DNA of 64,000 bases. Source: Flammula alnicola (taxonomy: Eukaryota > Basidiomycota > Agaricomycetes > Agaricales > Strophariaceae). Below the pieces are notes generated by a model, which made no database searches, was not told the origin of the DNA, and saw only the letters and a list, made by a program, of their open reading frames with translations. Where the stretch lies: positions 37,678 to 101,677 of the forward strand of contig JADNRV010000182.1 of NCBI GenBank assembly GCA_015499995.1. The letters run 5' to 3'. The translations under genes and the position numbers were made by a program. How positions within the stretch are numbered: the first letter of the stretch is position 1; each line of letters starts with the position of its first letter. Below, one piece after another: positions 1-11,840 of the stretch.

Positions 1-756
1 ACTAGGAAGCTGCCTCCTACGCAAACGATGGTGAAGAGCGTCCATAGGGTACATTGGCATCCGATCTTCGACCTCCGCCTTGGTGGGGGGCCTGGGTCGA
101 GCTTTAGCTCCGCAGAGGAAGAATTAGGAGGAGAGGAAAGCATTTTGTGATCGTGGTCCACTGGAGAGCGTCCTTGATGTAGAATTCTCAACGCTGTGCA
201 AAGTTGCACACGACAGATGCTCCTGACTCGTATAATCCAGATTCCAGATTCCACAGAGATGTAGGGTAACCAGATTCAGACAGTGTAGATGTTCCGATGG
301 TGCCGACCCTGATTAGTGACGAGTACGGCTTTTCAACTCCCAGTTTCAGAACCGTCGCTAGCTTCTCGCGATGATGTTCTGAAAGTACCCAAGAAAGCAT
401 CAGTGGTTATGATAGATTTTTAGCTTCACGTTAAAAACCAATGCGTACAGTGATATTATTTTGGGAACATTTACCTATCCATAAATCAAACTTTTGCTTT
501 GAGGGCTGCTGCAAGGCCAAAGCCGGCTGGCTACGTTACATAAGCAACTTCACCAGCTTGAACGGACCTTACGCTTCCATATCAAGTGATCGATTGATCA
601 TCACTAAGGAGTCTGTGAAGGAGACTACCTTACAGGGTCTTGCATAAATTCGTTCAGTTCATCTTGCGTGAGCTTGTTTGTACAGATTTGCATATGTACA
701 AAAAAGGTTGTCACGCCTCGATCGTGAGATACTGATAGATTTGAGATGCTACACCA
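1..756. other. no supported gene
   Basis: Only short open frames without family motifs or matching splice signals are visible here. Nothing is annotated in this stretch. Confidence 0.5.
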
Positions 757-1130
757 ATGATCTCAGAAGAGCTGCGCGAATGCATAGTTGTCTGGCATTT
801 TGAGCAGTAAAAGGTGCTCGAGAGATTGTTGAGCTTACCGGCTGCACAGAGAGCAGTCTACAAGATCCTCGCACTCTACCACGAGTATGGCCAAGTTAAT
901 CCTCATGCACACCGCTCTGGCCACCCTCACATCCTTGACATGTCAATGTTAAATTATATATCATCCCTCTTGGATACAAATCCTACACTATATCTCGATG
1001 AAATTCAAGAGAAACACACTATTGATGGCCCGAGGGTTAGACTATTCTGTGTTTTGTGGAGAAAAAGACCTGCAAAATCCATTGAAAAAGCGATAAAATC
1101 AAGGAACGGTCGCAACGATATCGCGACGGT
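757..1130 (+). mobile_element. decayed Tc1/mariner-like transposase, N-terminal part
   Basis: From the ATG at 757 the frame reads a charged N-terminus (ELRECIVVWHFEQ), then an in-frame TAA at 808-810, then continues in the same frame with a helix-turn-helix stretch (SLPAAQRAVYKILALYHEYG) and a segment containing GHPHILD and NPTLYLDEIQE. That order is what I know from the DNA-binding N-terminus of Tc1/mariner-type DDE transposases in Agaricomycetes. The homology fades after about 1030-1130, and no catalytic DDE domain follows. With an internal stop and no catalytic half, this is a dead fragment. The family call is from memory of motifs. Confidence 0.55.
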
Positions 1131-1580
1131 GAGTTTCAACTCCCCAATATTGTATAGATCATTCAAAGTCCATCCTTATGATAGTCTAAGCCTAAGCCTG
1201 CATGCTGCGAGTTGCGGGGGAGCCAGAGCCATAGAATATGTGGATAATCTGTAGAGAAGAGCAGGTATGTCGAGTGTAAGGGGAGGACATGGGGAGCATG
1301 AAGGAAGTGAGAGTTGATGACAAGCGGTCTTGAAGCGGTTCTGACGTTTGAATCAATGATGTGACCCATTCGTGACACAGTCATCAAAGTTGCTGTATTG
1401 GGTAGGTGGCAACGGTGTACAAACAACTTTCAGCAAATCGCGAACTGAACGATATTATGCAAGACCCTGTACGCTCTGACTCTCGAGAGGAAGATTGTCG
1501 CCTCACAAAAGGGTGACACGCCTTGGATACGCCACTATCCAACTCATACACTAGAACTCTGCACAGAAACAGCTACATCA
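1131..1580. other. intergenic, upstream of F-box gene 1
   Basis: No supported gene. This is the promoter side of the F-box gene that starts at 1581. A 12-16 bp stretch before that start (gcacagaaacagct) recurs just before the start of the neighbouring copy at 3729, so the tandem duplication includes part of the leader. Confidence 0.5.
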
Positions 1581-2975
1581 ATGCCTACACTTCCGTTTGA
1601 TATCATCTATCTCATCGTTGAATTTTACGCTTTCCTGCCAAACGGACGTGGTCGAAAAGCACTCTCAGCACTATCGCGCACCTGTCGCTCACTTTTGCCC
1701 ATCTGTCGACAACATATCTTCTCTACAATCAGTCTCCGTCCTCGTATTTGCGATTGGTCACACTACAAACCATCCAGGCCAGACAACGACTATGAAGTGC
1801 CCAGTATCGCACTTCAGAAGATGGAGGACCTGCTTCAGAGCAACGCAGGAATCGCGGATTACGTCCGCACCCTGTATTACCACTCACACGAATCAAACCA
1901 TGAAGCGCCAGGCGTCGTTCAACTGCTAAGCAAGTTCAATCATATCCAAAAACTCGTTATTATGCCATTTGTCGACATTATGGATTACGGGGACCCAGAC
2001 TCCGAAGAGGACGCAGACGACCCATATGTCGGAGACGAATCGGACCCACCCTTAAACTGGAAGAAGTTGCCACTAACCTTACAAGAGGCACTTGAGAGAC
2101 TCATCCATCTACCGACACTTGTCGCCCTGAAGTTTACGAAAATCACCGGGTTTCCGACCAATATTCTACTCTCTTGTACCAGCCTCCGCACACTTGACAT
2201 CTCGCATTCCCGGATTCTTCCCATTTCGCTGACTGCGCATTCTCCTATGGATTTTACTCCAATAAAATTACGAGATGTGGCTCTTTACCCGGGCGCTAAA
2301 TCCAACGCGCAAATCTTACGAAGTAGACGTCCCGATGGTCTTCCAGTTTTTGATTTCTCTGGGATCCAACGGTTAAATATTACGCTGGATAAAGGGAATG
2401 ATGTTCAGCAATTCAGAGAGGTAATGGGAGGACTTCAGCAACTCGAAACGCTTCGCATTACTTGTGGTGGTATGTGATACTGTTTTCTGCTAATGAGATT
2501 GTATCAAGAGAGCTAATTTCGTTTGACCTTGCCACCAGCATGGCACGCTGAAGCGCTCTCCCTGGCCCTTGCGGAAGAAGCTTCCTCTCTTGAAAGGCTT
2601 CGCAGCCTTTCTCTCGCAACCCTGACGTACCAAGAGACTCATCTGTTTCAGCGCCTCTTTCCCTTTCAAGCCCTGAAACACAGCCCTTCATTGAAATTGC
2701 TTGAAAACATTGACCTATCTCTCGAAGTGCATTCCTATTATGAACAGGCTGCTGCTCATGATTTGGAACAGCTAGACCAATTTCTATCTACACCGGCAAT
2801 GTTCCCAGCTTTAAAGTCGGTGACAGTAAACGTTGGTTTGCTTGACTCTTGGAGTTTGGAAGAGAAAGAGAAGTGGGAGACGTTACCGAGAACTCACTTG
2901 ACACGTCTGTCCAATGACGGAGCACCACTGGATTTTAGTTATTCATTTTGGTACGATGCAGATGTAAGGCTCTAG
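1581..2975 (+). CDS. F-box protein, tandem copy 1
   Basis: Two exons, 1581-2469 and 2539-2975 (GTATGT donor, CACCAG acceptor, phase 1), give 441 aa. The N-terminus has the F-box signature: LPFDIIYLIVEF, then ALSALSRTCRSLLPICRQHIF. The rest is leucine-rich with regularly spaced LETL/LRTL segments and an acidic insert near residues 135-150, like the F-box/LRR-type proteins that are greatly expanded in Agaricomycetes. Such proteins normally serve as substrate adaptors of SCF ubiquitin ligases; the substrate is unknown. The next gene is a close tandem duplicate sharing intron position and phase, and most of its sequence. No NLS or membrane segment is seen. Confidence 0.85.
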
Positions 2976-3728
2976 ACTAACGTTTTACTTGATCTCCGAT
3001 GTACTACTGTGACCTTGATTCCCGCAAGGTCTTCTGTCGCAGACGCAAGATGTGGACTTTGATTTCAGAAAATCTGGAAAATACACCAGGCTCGACTACT
3101 TAACTTGCTTGTGTATCGCCGAAAGCGCCCACGAACTTTTAACCCTTGGCAACGATCCCATGCTTCATTGTTCAGCTCCCTTCCCCTTCCCTCATCCGTG
3201 CGCTAAATGTAGTGAACGCAATCGCGGACAAATTAGGGCGGAATCTTTGCTATCCTCTGCTATGCGCCGGAGGTTTAATACCAGTCGTGATCCCTAAGGT
3301 TAGATATAAATACATATAGTGTTCGCTGGTAATTTCTTCTTGACTGTAATAGTACCCAATGCTAATAAAGAAAGCTCACCAAGCAAGGATCTCAAAATTC
3401 ACCACGTCATTCGAATTCTGGTTGCCTGCTAATTTTGCATTGCATCCTGGCAAATCATCAGGAGACATCGGAAAGCTGAGCGCTGAGAGCACTTTAGGGC
3501 TTCTGGGACTGAAATGGACGAAACTTTGAATCGGCATGAGAACATGTACAATACAGTCCTCCCGGGACTTGTAGCGGCCAGATGCGGCGGAGAACTCAGC
3601 TGCGTACTTAGTTAGGACTTACACCAGGACTTATACCTTACTTGATTCACAGCTCATCCGAGTCGGACACCAGAGGACGACTACCATCTGATACGACTCA
3701 CACAATGGAATACGGCACAGAAACAGCT
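2976..3728. other. intergenic between the tandem F-box genes
   Basis: No supported gene. The stretch carries the 3' region of copy 1 and the promoter of copy 2. A short open frame at 3052-3297 lacks family motifs and was not accepted. Confidence 0.5.
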
Positions 3729-5084
3729 ATGCCCACACTTCCATTTGAAATACTCTATCTCATCGTTCAATTTTCCGCTTTCCTTCCAAACGGACGCGGT
3801 CGACAGGCACTTTCAGCACTGTCGCGAACCTGTCGCTCACTTTTTCCCATCTGTCGACAACACCTCTTCTCCACAATCAGTCTCCGTCCCCGCATCTGCG
3901 ATTGGCCATTCTACAAATCATGCAGGCCTGACAACGAGGATGAAGTGCCCAGCATTGCACTCCAGAACATGGAGCGCCTGCTCGAGAGCAACACAGGAAT
4001 CGCAAAATACGTGCGCACCCTGTATTACCACTCACACAAATCGAACCACGAAGGTGCAGGCGTTGTTCAACTGCTAAGCAAGTTCAATCATATCGAAAAA
4101 CTGGTCATCATGCCATTTCTCGAGGAGGACGCCGACGCCGACGGAGACGAACCGCATTTTGAAGACGAGTTCTTAAATTGGAAGAAGTTGCCACTAACCT
4201 TACGAGGGGCCCTTGAGAGATTGATCCACCAACCGACGCTCATCGGCCTCGAGCTCACGAAAATCACTAGCTTTCCGACTGAAATCCTACTCTCTTGCAC
4301 CGATCTCCGCACCCTTGTCGTTTCCCATTCCCAGGTTCTTCCCATTTCGCTGACTGTGCATTCTCCTATGGATTTTACTCCAATCAAATTACAAGATGTG
4401 ACTCTTTACCCGGGCGCTAAATCCAATGCACAAATCTTACGAAGTAGAACTCCTGATGGTCTTCCATTTTTTGATTTCTCTGGAATCCAACGGTTAACTA
4501 TCACGCTGGATAAAGAGAGTGATGTTCAGCAATTCAGAGAGCTACTGGAAGATTTTCAGGAACTCGAAACACTTTGCGTTACTTGTGGTGGTATGTGAAA
4601 TTATTTTCTATAATAAGAGGAACTAATTTCGCTATCAGCACCATGCCTTGAAGCGCTCTCACAAGCCCTTGGAGAAGAATCCATATCTCTGCAAAGGCTT
4701 CGCAATCTTTCTCTCGCAAGTCTGACGTACGAAAAGAGGATTCTCGACCGGCGTCTCTATCCTTTCCAAGCCCTGAAAAATGTTCCTTCATTGAAATTTC
4801 TCGAAAGCGTTGACCTGTCCCTCGAAGTCCATGTTTCTTTTGAAGAGGACGCCGCCGCCGATTTGGAACAGTTGGATAAAATCCTATGTACACCGGCAAG
4901 ATTCCCTGCTTTAAGGTCGGTTGCTGTATATGTTCGCCGAGTCGGCTTGAATTTGGGTTTGGAAGGTAAAACGAATTGGGAGACGTTACCCGGAACCCAC
5001 ATGATACGTCTATCCAGTAGCGAGACTTTAAATTTTAGTTATTCCACTCGCTATGAAGCAAATGTGGGGTCAATGTATACGTAG
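3729..5084 (+). CDS. F-box protein, tandem copy 2
   Basis: Exons 3729-4590 and 4639-5084 give 435 aa. The start is placed at the methionine matching copy 1 (MPTLPFEILYL). An in-frame ATG at 3705 would add eight residues and cannot be excluded. The F-box is LPFEILYLIVQF followed by SRTCRSLFPICRQHLF. The exon 1 end (CVTCG) and the intron site are identical in position to copy 1. The acidic insert is shorter and different (EEDADADGDE), so the copies have begun to diverge there. The expected role is SCF adaptor, inferred from the fold only. Confidence 0.85.
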
Positions 5085-5231
5085 GATCAACGTAGGATCC
5101 TTCGTTAATAATGTTTGGGAACCGTGGGAAAGAAAGAAGGTCACCAATTGGCAATCCTTTCAACCAATCTCGTCACACTCTAATTCGACGACGTATGAAG
5201 CCATTGAACATCTTGTAGAGGTGAATCTATA

Positions 5232-5893
5232 CTATCCCTGTCCAGGAGTTTGAAACTTTTTTGGCAGAAAGCATATTCCTCAACAACCACTTACCCTGCG
5301 CGCCCTCAAGCTGTGCCAGAATATGCGGTTTTTTGTCTTCTATTCGACTAGATAGTCTATTCCTTAGAAAGTTGGCTATAGATGAAAGCGGAGCCTTCCC
5401 GGTGCTCAAAAGTCGAAGATATCAGGAGATTGAAAGTCATGTCACGACGTTGTCACATCAAATTCCTGCTGGTTTTCACCGCGGCTTGCCCTGATTCCCA
5501 TGCAAAACGTCACCGCGTGTCACTCTTCAAATCGCAAAAACCACTATTTCTCAACTCCTGTAAGAAGGAGTCCACTTTAAAATGTAGGGTTTTGGATATC
5601 ACATCGCATCAGTGAATAGAATGTTTTGCCCAAACCCCGAGGGAAATGAAGTGCAGGATCGGGCTGGATCTGAGCCAACATTTGTATACATTGACCTCTT
5701 TAATGTATTCAAAATCGCATTTTCTCAATTATGCGACTCAGCAACCTCAAACTTCAAATTTTTTTAGATATTCATGATGGGATAGTGTATATGTATATAT
5801 GTATGTAAGTCGTGGTGAAGGTAGCTTCAAAAATGCGGGAGGAAAATGACATTTTCAAACTCCTGAAACTTTCAAACTCCTGGAAAGGGATAG
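5232..5893. mobile_element. MITE candidate with ~25-bp terminal inverted repeats and TA target site
   Basis: The left end (from 5232, CTATCCCTGTCCAGGAG...) and the right end (to 5893, ...CTCCTGGAAAGGGATAG) are near-perfect inverted repeats over about 25 bp, with similarity continuing a few bases further. Both ends are flanked by TA (5230-5231 and 5894-5895). The right arm holds a second copy of the TTTCAAACTCCTG/CTCCTGAAA motif. At 662 bp with no transposase frame, this fits a non-autonomous Tc1/mariner-type element. The ORFs inside it have no recognisable domain. It ends about 80 bp before the start codon of F-box gene 3. Confidence 0.6.
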
Positions 5894-5973
5894 TACTTGA
5901 AATTTGTATATTTACGCGTCAATATTCAATATTCAATCCTCACTTGCACCTCCAGACTATTTACCCAATTCGG

Positions 5974-7352
5974 ATGGTACTGCACTCTCAATCAAAATGT
6001 GTCCTCCCCTTCGAAGTGTTCTGTCTCATCATCGACATCCTTTCCCTCCCGGAGCCAGATATTGATACGCTGCTCACCCTCACCCTCACTTGTCGGTCCT
6101 TTATTCAACCATGTCGACGAAACTTATTTCGTGAACTCACGATCGCCCATCCTGAGGGGGAACTCGATACCACATACTCAGAGTCCTTTGGATTGAAGAA
6201 TAGTTTCTTGTTAGATGGCATTTCGGACATCCCGACCTACGTTCGACATTTAACGATTCATATAAACCCCTCAACTTTTGGTTCTCCCGACTTCATCCGA
6301 CTGTTCGACAAGTTTACCCGAGTACAAGGCCTTATGATCTGCTCTAATTATCGAGATGAGAGCGAATTTTCGGATAGCGTCGATGAAAGTGACGAAGAAA
6401 TGGACCTGCTCCAAGGATGCATTCAAGATTGGAACGACATCCCGATGGATATGCAAGAGGCTATCGTCAGGCTCATGCAATCATCCACATTGACGGTTCT
6501 TCAATTAGGGGGGATAAAAAATTTCCCACTAGCATTCATCCTCAAGATTCCAAATCTATCGAGCCTCGAAATCAAGTACTGTCGCATCGTGCCGGTCTCC
6601 AGCAGCGATCCTGATGTTGTGCTATTTGCGACCAAAACTCCGTTTCGTCTGTACCTCCTCGATATTAATTGTCGACCTCGATTTATCTTTCCTCTTTTAC
6701 ACTCTGCGCGTTTTGGAACCGTCCCAGCATTCGACTTCTCGAGCCTCATAACTCTATGCCTTAACATCGGATCTCCCAGAGACGAAGAATACCTTGATGA
6801 AACATTGGGAAAAAGGCCTGGCCTCAAGACTCTGACTATTTCCTGTGGTGCGGTGGCCTTCTTTTCATGTCTCGGACATGTACTGATTCCAGAGTTATAT
6901 CGCCAGATGAGAAGCCCCTCATGCTTCACAATATCTTCAAACGGCATACTGAATGTATCCAAGACTTGAAGACGATCCAACTGCATATCACATTGACCTG
7001 CGAGCGTTACCCAGTCCGACCTGGTTATCTTCCATTCGAAGCACTCCGTGCTATAGCTTCATTCAGGCAGCTCGAAGTACTCGAGCTCGACATCGATCTT
7101 TCTCCCCCGCACAGCGAGAAGTTGGCTAATGATCTAATCAAACTGGATGAACTTCTCGCATCACCGAAGTTTCCAGTATTACGGTTGTTTTCATTACAGA
7201 TCAGCCTATTGGAGTTTGAGCAACCAGCGCACTTGGGTCAGATAGTGGCATGGAAATCGTTCTCTATGGTTTCTCTGCAGCGCCTTGCCGAGAAAAAGGA
7301 TCTAGAAATTGAGCTTTCGGTATGTGAAATTGAAAGCGAGGAATGGGAATAG
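5974..7352 (+). CDS. F-box protein, divergent copy 3
   Basis: The start is the methionine before LHSQSKCVLPFEVFCLIIDIL. The open frame continues upstream, but that part lies in the MITE end. Exon 1 is about 5974-6847 and exon 2 about 6895-7352, giving about 443 aa. The donor GTGCGG and acceptor at 6893-6894 are the only phase-consistent choice I found, less certain than in copies 1 and 2. F-box: LPFEVFCLIIDILSLPEPD with LTCRSFIQPCRRNLF. A serine/aspartate-rich acidic loop (FSDSVDESDEEMD) sits where the other copies also have one. C-terminal tail is SEEWE. tRNA-Gly follows 140 bp downstream on the other strand. Confidence 0.78.
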
Positions 7353-7489
7353 AAATAAATTCTATCACATGTCACAACCTCCGAATTGCGAGTTATAAAA
7401 ATTGGCCAATTGAGCTCAACGATCAAGAATGCGGCCAAGCTAGAGTTCGAGTGCCGATAAAGCAAACAAAACAAAAACCAAAGAAAAAG

Positions 7490-7561
7490 TACACTGAAGG
7501 GGAGTCGAACCCCTGCCGCTTGCTTGGAAGGCAAGCATGATAACCGCTTCACCATCAGTGT
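7490..7561 (-). tRNA. tRNA-Gly (anticodon UCC)
   Basis: Read on the minus strand, the molecule runs ACACTGA ... TCAGTGT (7-bp acceptor stem), with an A-box-like TGGTGAAGCGG, an anticodon arm CTTGC-CTTCCAA-GCAAG giving anticodon UCC, and a T arm with the B-box core GGTTCGACTCC. The discriminator is A. A T-rich pol III stop follows directly. The first pair is A-U, not the usual G-C of tRNA-Gly. An identical copy lies on the plus strand at 18151-18222. Confidence 0.93.
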
Positions 7562-7712
7562 TCCTTAAATGCCGCTTAATATGTAACTGAGGGGTAGGTG
7601 TCAGAGTCCTTCAATGAGCACTTAATATCAGCCAGCAGAAACCGGCGGCGACATCACTACAAACGTATGTATGTATATAGTTTGATCTCTAAAATAATAC
7701 AAATATGTTCGA

Positions 7713-9786
7713 CTACTCTTTATTTTTATCTATTTCTACCTGGGGAACTACAGGATATATTACCGCTTGCCAAGCCATAGCAGCAGCAACTATCGCCTCC
7801 GAAAGCATTCGGAAGACCGAAAATCCATTTACGACGCTCATATTTCCGATGAGACTCCCTACCAACAACAATGATATGCCTACAACAAACGATGCTGTAC
7901 ACAGCTTGTATGTGCCAGCGAAACTGTGGGTCTTGAAATTGATGACCACCTGTAATAAGCGTCCGAGGATGACGGCAGGAGGTATGAACAAAGCGTTAAA
8001 TGGAAGGTAAAGGGGCCATACGCCTGAGCGTGGGGGGTGGAAAGGGACCTTTTCTGGAGATTATGTCGAAATTATAATGGGAAGATAGAAAGAACATGAT
8101 TCCAAGCATCGCGAAAAGGAAAGTCTGAAAGGACAATTAATGGTCAGTAATTATAAATGGCATTATGGATAAAGCATAAACTCTACTTGAGGCCTACCGA
8201 TAACTTGTAATGTCGTGATGCCCGAATATCAAGCCGTTGGCTTGCACGCTCCAAGTGCGTGGCAGGGGCGAACCGCACAGTCGGGATCCATTTTGTTGGC
8301 CAATGAATTTCGGCGCTTGTGATGGCTTTTATCATCGCAATCGTAGTTAGATGCATAGGAATAGCAGACAAGACAGCCCAGACCCAATTGGAAAGGTGGA
8401 ATTTCCTCTCGTAGCCCTTCAAGACAATCTCCAGAACGCTTTCAAGAATGTACGCGGACGTCACTAGGATGGTTCCAGTTATGCTTATTCCGACCATCGA
8501 GGCGCGTGAGTACCAGTAGTGGAAATCAAGGACTCTTTGGATCAAGAGAAAAACGACTCTGATACCGCATGCACAAATGAACAAAACGTGGGACACAACG
8601 ATGGATTAAAACTGATAAAACTCACCCCACATTATCCAAGAAAAAGTGGCGCCGTGGATGGTAATCGTGTCGAAATGTATTTCCAATTATGCCCTCTATA
8701 TAATCGGGGTACTGATGATCAGAATACAGAAGCAACGAGCGGGCTGCACTGCTTACGAGCGAACTCAACATTCCAATGCAACATTTCCTTGTTTTCCGTA
8801 GTGTCGGTCATGTTGAACTTGAATTCGCCACTTTCGTGAGCAGCTGTCGCCAGAGTCACCACGGTATCGGTGAAAGCGAGCTTTCCAGGACTCCGCCCTG
8901 AGAATGATATGTTCCATGTAATATCAACGAATTCCTGGTTTGGAACTGGGTAAAAATATGATACATGAGCAGCGGAACGCCATCAAGGAGAGCTTCAATA
9001 GCTACCTTCGACGTTATCGTTCCTAGGAGAATCACTGCTTGATTTTCGGCACTCTTCACGGTTTACCGGAACGGGAATAAGATCCTGGCAAAATCAACTC
9101 TCAGCCATCCAGCCCAAGTTCAGAAGTACAGTGGTAGTTACCAATGGTCCCCATGCATTCTCAGAGACAGAGATATACGGTGCATAGGCCCACTCAGTCG
9201 TGTTGTTCCTGGTTACTTTATCGGATTTTCATAATTTAGTCGAAGGTCGTGGACATTCAATACACGGTTTTTACTGGACGAAATTAATATCGGAACGTAA
9301 GCGCGATTTAATAGAACACGTTAGGAAAATAACTCACAATGTTTCTATAGGCACGCGGAAATTCACAGGCGTCCTGACGTTCTTGTCCTTCAACTGGAGA
9401 CCGCGAAATACGGTATCCGTGAAGATAGCCTCCTCCGTTAAAGGGCCCGATCCCTCGCCCTTCAAATCCAAGGTCGACTGGGCGCTTGTGCGCAACCAAA
9501 CTGTGGCCACGATATCGAAGGTTTGGTCGCTATCAATGAGCGGCCGCACGACTTCGTGCAGTTTATGAGGCGTTTTCAAATCTTGATACAGCGCGTTATG
9601 TGGTTCTCGAAGAAAGTTGAACATAAAATGCGCTATCTTCACGCCGATAAGGGCGCATCCCAAACCAACAAGCACAAGGAGTGTCCAGAGGATACACTTG
9701 CATTGAATCGCAGCTTTGCGTCTCGAGAGAGGACCAGGATCGAGGTTGGGCTGTTTATTGGAGAGGTGGTTCGCTGAATTTTGCAT
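7713..9786 (-). CDS. eight-TM membrane protein, Wntless-like topology
   Basis: Exons (minus): 9786-9338, 9208-9142, 9084-9006, 8945-8757, 8695-8626, 8558-8198 and 8124-7713; about 540 aa. The first ATG in frame is at 9786. One hydrophobic segment (ILWTLLVLVGLGCALIGVKI) follows a basic N-terminus. Then comes a beta-rich extracytosolic part with two FTDTV motifs, then about seven TM segments to the C-terminus. One N-terminal TM, a luminal domain, seven further TMs and about 540 aa match the layout of Wntless/GPR177 proteins; the family name is inference. The last exon needs a one-base shift near 8020 to join two good frames, so it is frameshifted or contains an unresolved junction. The exon 5 acceptor is also uncertain. 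Confidence 0.6.
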
Positions 9787-9943
9787 GGGAGGTGCGATGT
9801 GGGGGAGGTGCGATGTGGGGAAGGTATGCCTACTGCTAAGGGTGTCTTGTTGATGTAGGATTTCGGCCTTCAACGCACTGGTCAACGGTGTGCATCTGCA
9901 TCATGATTCACCGTTGATCTTCAAGTCTGCGTTTCTACGCTGC

Positions 9944-11248
9944 TTATAGACACGTCGTCCAGTCCAGTCCAGTCCTTGAACCACCATTGAACTGTTTAAC
10001 GCACTTGAATTCTTGCTCCGTGAGCATATATCTCCGACCAGAGGTAGCAAAACTTAACTTTTCCCACAAAGTCCAGCGGGGCGGCGTACGTGTGTAGCGC
10101 TCAACGCAGAGGTATTTTTGTTCCTTCGCAATTAGATACGTTTCCCATGGCACTCCGTACGCTTCCAGTCGAACTGCGAACTCCCGGCGGCGCGTCAAGT
10201 AAGGCATGTTGTGGGATACAACGGCTAACCGATGCCGGGTTTGAAGGCGCAATTGCAGCGACAAAAATAGCACAAAAGGCGATGTGTCGCGTATCTAGAG
10301 TGAGGTGGGCGGTGCGGCTGAGTCGCCTTTAATTTCAGTTAGTTGCATTAGCAGTCGTCGACTAGTCGTCGATCTTACCCACCGGTACCAGTAACTGGTG
10401 TCGTGATAAACTCAGCAGTGGTTTTGTCAAGTGTTGCCGAATTCGAAATCTTGATCAAGGTGAAGGAGGTGTAGGATTCCATGGCCGTGTACCCTGTAAC
10501 AACGATATTGAGCCATCTCAATCGTAGTTGATCACTCCTGGAATCAAACATGTCAGTTATTATTGCTCTTGAAAAGAGGTCTGAAATGTGATACATAGAT
10601 AAGCAAAGAAGTCTTTGTCAACCACGATGCATCATTTCAAAGCAGTACATGGCTGGCGGTGCCACGACTGTTCGGATTTGACTACTTACAAAATGCGCGA
10701 TTCCATTTGCTCCGCGGTCAAGGAGAAACCTTTGCAGCCAAGAAGTAGACGTTGAAACATTGGAGTTCAAAGCGTTAACAACGAGTTGGAAAGGTTGATA
10801 AGTACGGCGATTCGCGATACCTTCGAACGTGCGATCAGCTAGAAGGCGTCGCGTAACAGGTCGAGTTTTCGCATTCAAGATCAGGTTGACAGACGAGTCA
10901 TTATTGAAGGATTGACTCCTTCCGTTGCTGCCATGCTTGAACAGCATTGCAAAGTCGAGGGGGGAACTGACTTGTTGCGCGTTTCTAGCAGAAGTTTAGA
11001 AGTTTTCATTTTGAGATCGTCAGTGTATGTTTAAGGATAAAAAAAGTAAAAGAAGGGAGGCTTTTTAAAGATGGCACAGAGACAGGGCGCAGGCGGGTAA
11101 CTAGTACATGCATGTTGGATGCTGTATTTTGTTGGCAATTGCTGATATCGAGAATCGCGATTCTGACTTCTGAGAAAAAGACAAGTTCAAGTTCGAATTT
11201 TCCTCTGCCTCGCGTGAGAAGCATGGCATTGTCAAGGCAACGCCGCAA
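9944..11248 (-). other. unresolved minus-strand exons or gene remnant
   Basis: Several coding-looking blocks lie on the minus strand: 11248-11006, 10947-10670 (ending at a GTAAGT donor), about 10570-10377 (ending GG|GTAAGA) and about 10215-9944 (containing YGVPWETYLIAKEQKYLC). Donor and acceptor signals are present, but I could not join the blocks in one phase without stops. I recognise no domain. It could be one fast-evolving gene, two small genes or a decayed gene. Confidence 0.3.
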
Positions 11249-11840
11249 CCCAGGGGTTTCGTAAATGTAGAAACCATGGTGAAATTAACAAGGCATTATT
11301 CAGATATTGGATGCGAGAAGGAGTTGAGGTCGTTTTCCTTCGGTTGCGCTACAAAAAAAACATGAGTCGAGAATCTATCGTGGAAACAAAGAGTATGTTT
11401 GGAGAGCTTCCTGTTGCAACGTTGCAGTGTGGCGGCGGCCAGGCGGCCAGGGCGAACAGTGGCGGAAACAATTTTAACAGTGACAGGATCCAGATTCCAT
11501 TTAGAGCGTACCTCTCACGTGACAATAAATGTTAGTCCGCTCGGCATGTACGAAACTTGTTCTTGTTTCCCCATTTTTCACTCGCATACCCTTCCGAGGA
11601 CACTCATTGCCTCCTTCTCCGCTGGAGAAAGCGCTGGAGTCTTGACAACCACCTTTTTATGCTCACAAATATTTTCTGAGCCCATACGATCCTTACTTTC
11701 TCAACGCAGACGTCCCTCATTTGCTCCTTTTCCGTGCACCATCACACATATTTCTCCAGAAAGACTTCGTACACTTTTCACCCTGGCGTTGACGGAACCA
11801 GGATTGTTATCTACGGAAGGCGATATTTAGGAGTTCTTCA
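11249..11840. other. intergenic, upstream of the 998-aa gene
   Basis: No supported gene. A 143-codon plus-strand frame at 11399-11830 shows no motif and ends just before the ATG at 11841. It is treated as promoter/leader. Confidence 0.5.

Noticed and set aside
6848..6894. Reading F-box gene 3 straight through to the stop at 6969
   Set aside because: The other F-box copies have an intron at this place, and the following frame (to 7352) carries the conserved second half.
11399..11830. 143-codon frame before the 998-aa gene
   Set aside because: It ends 11 bp before the better-supported ATG at 11841 and carries no motif; probably leader or promoter.
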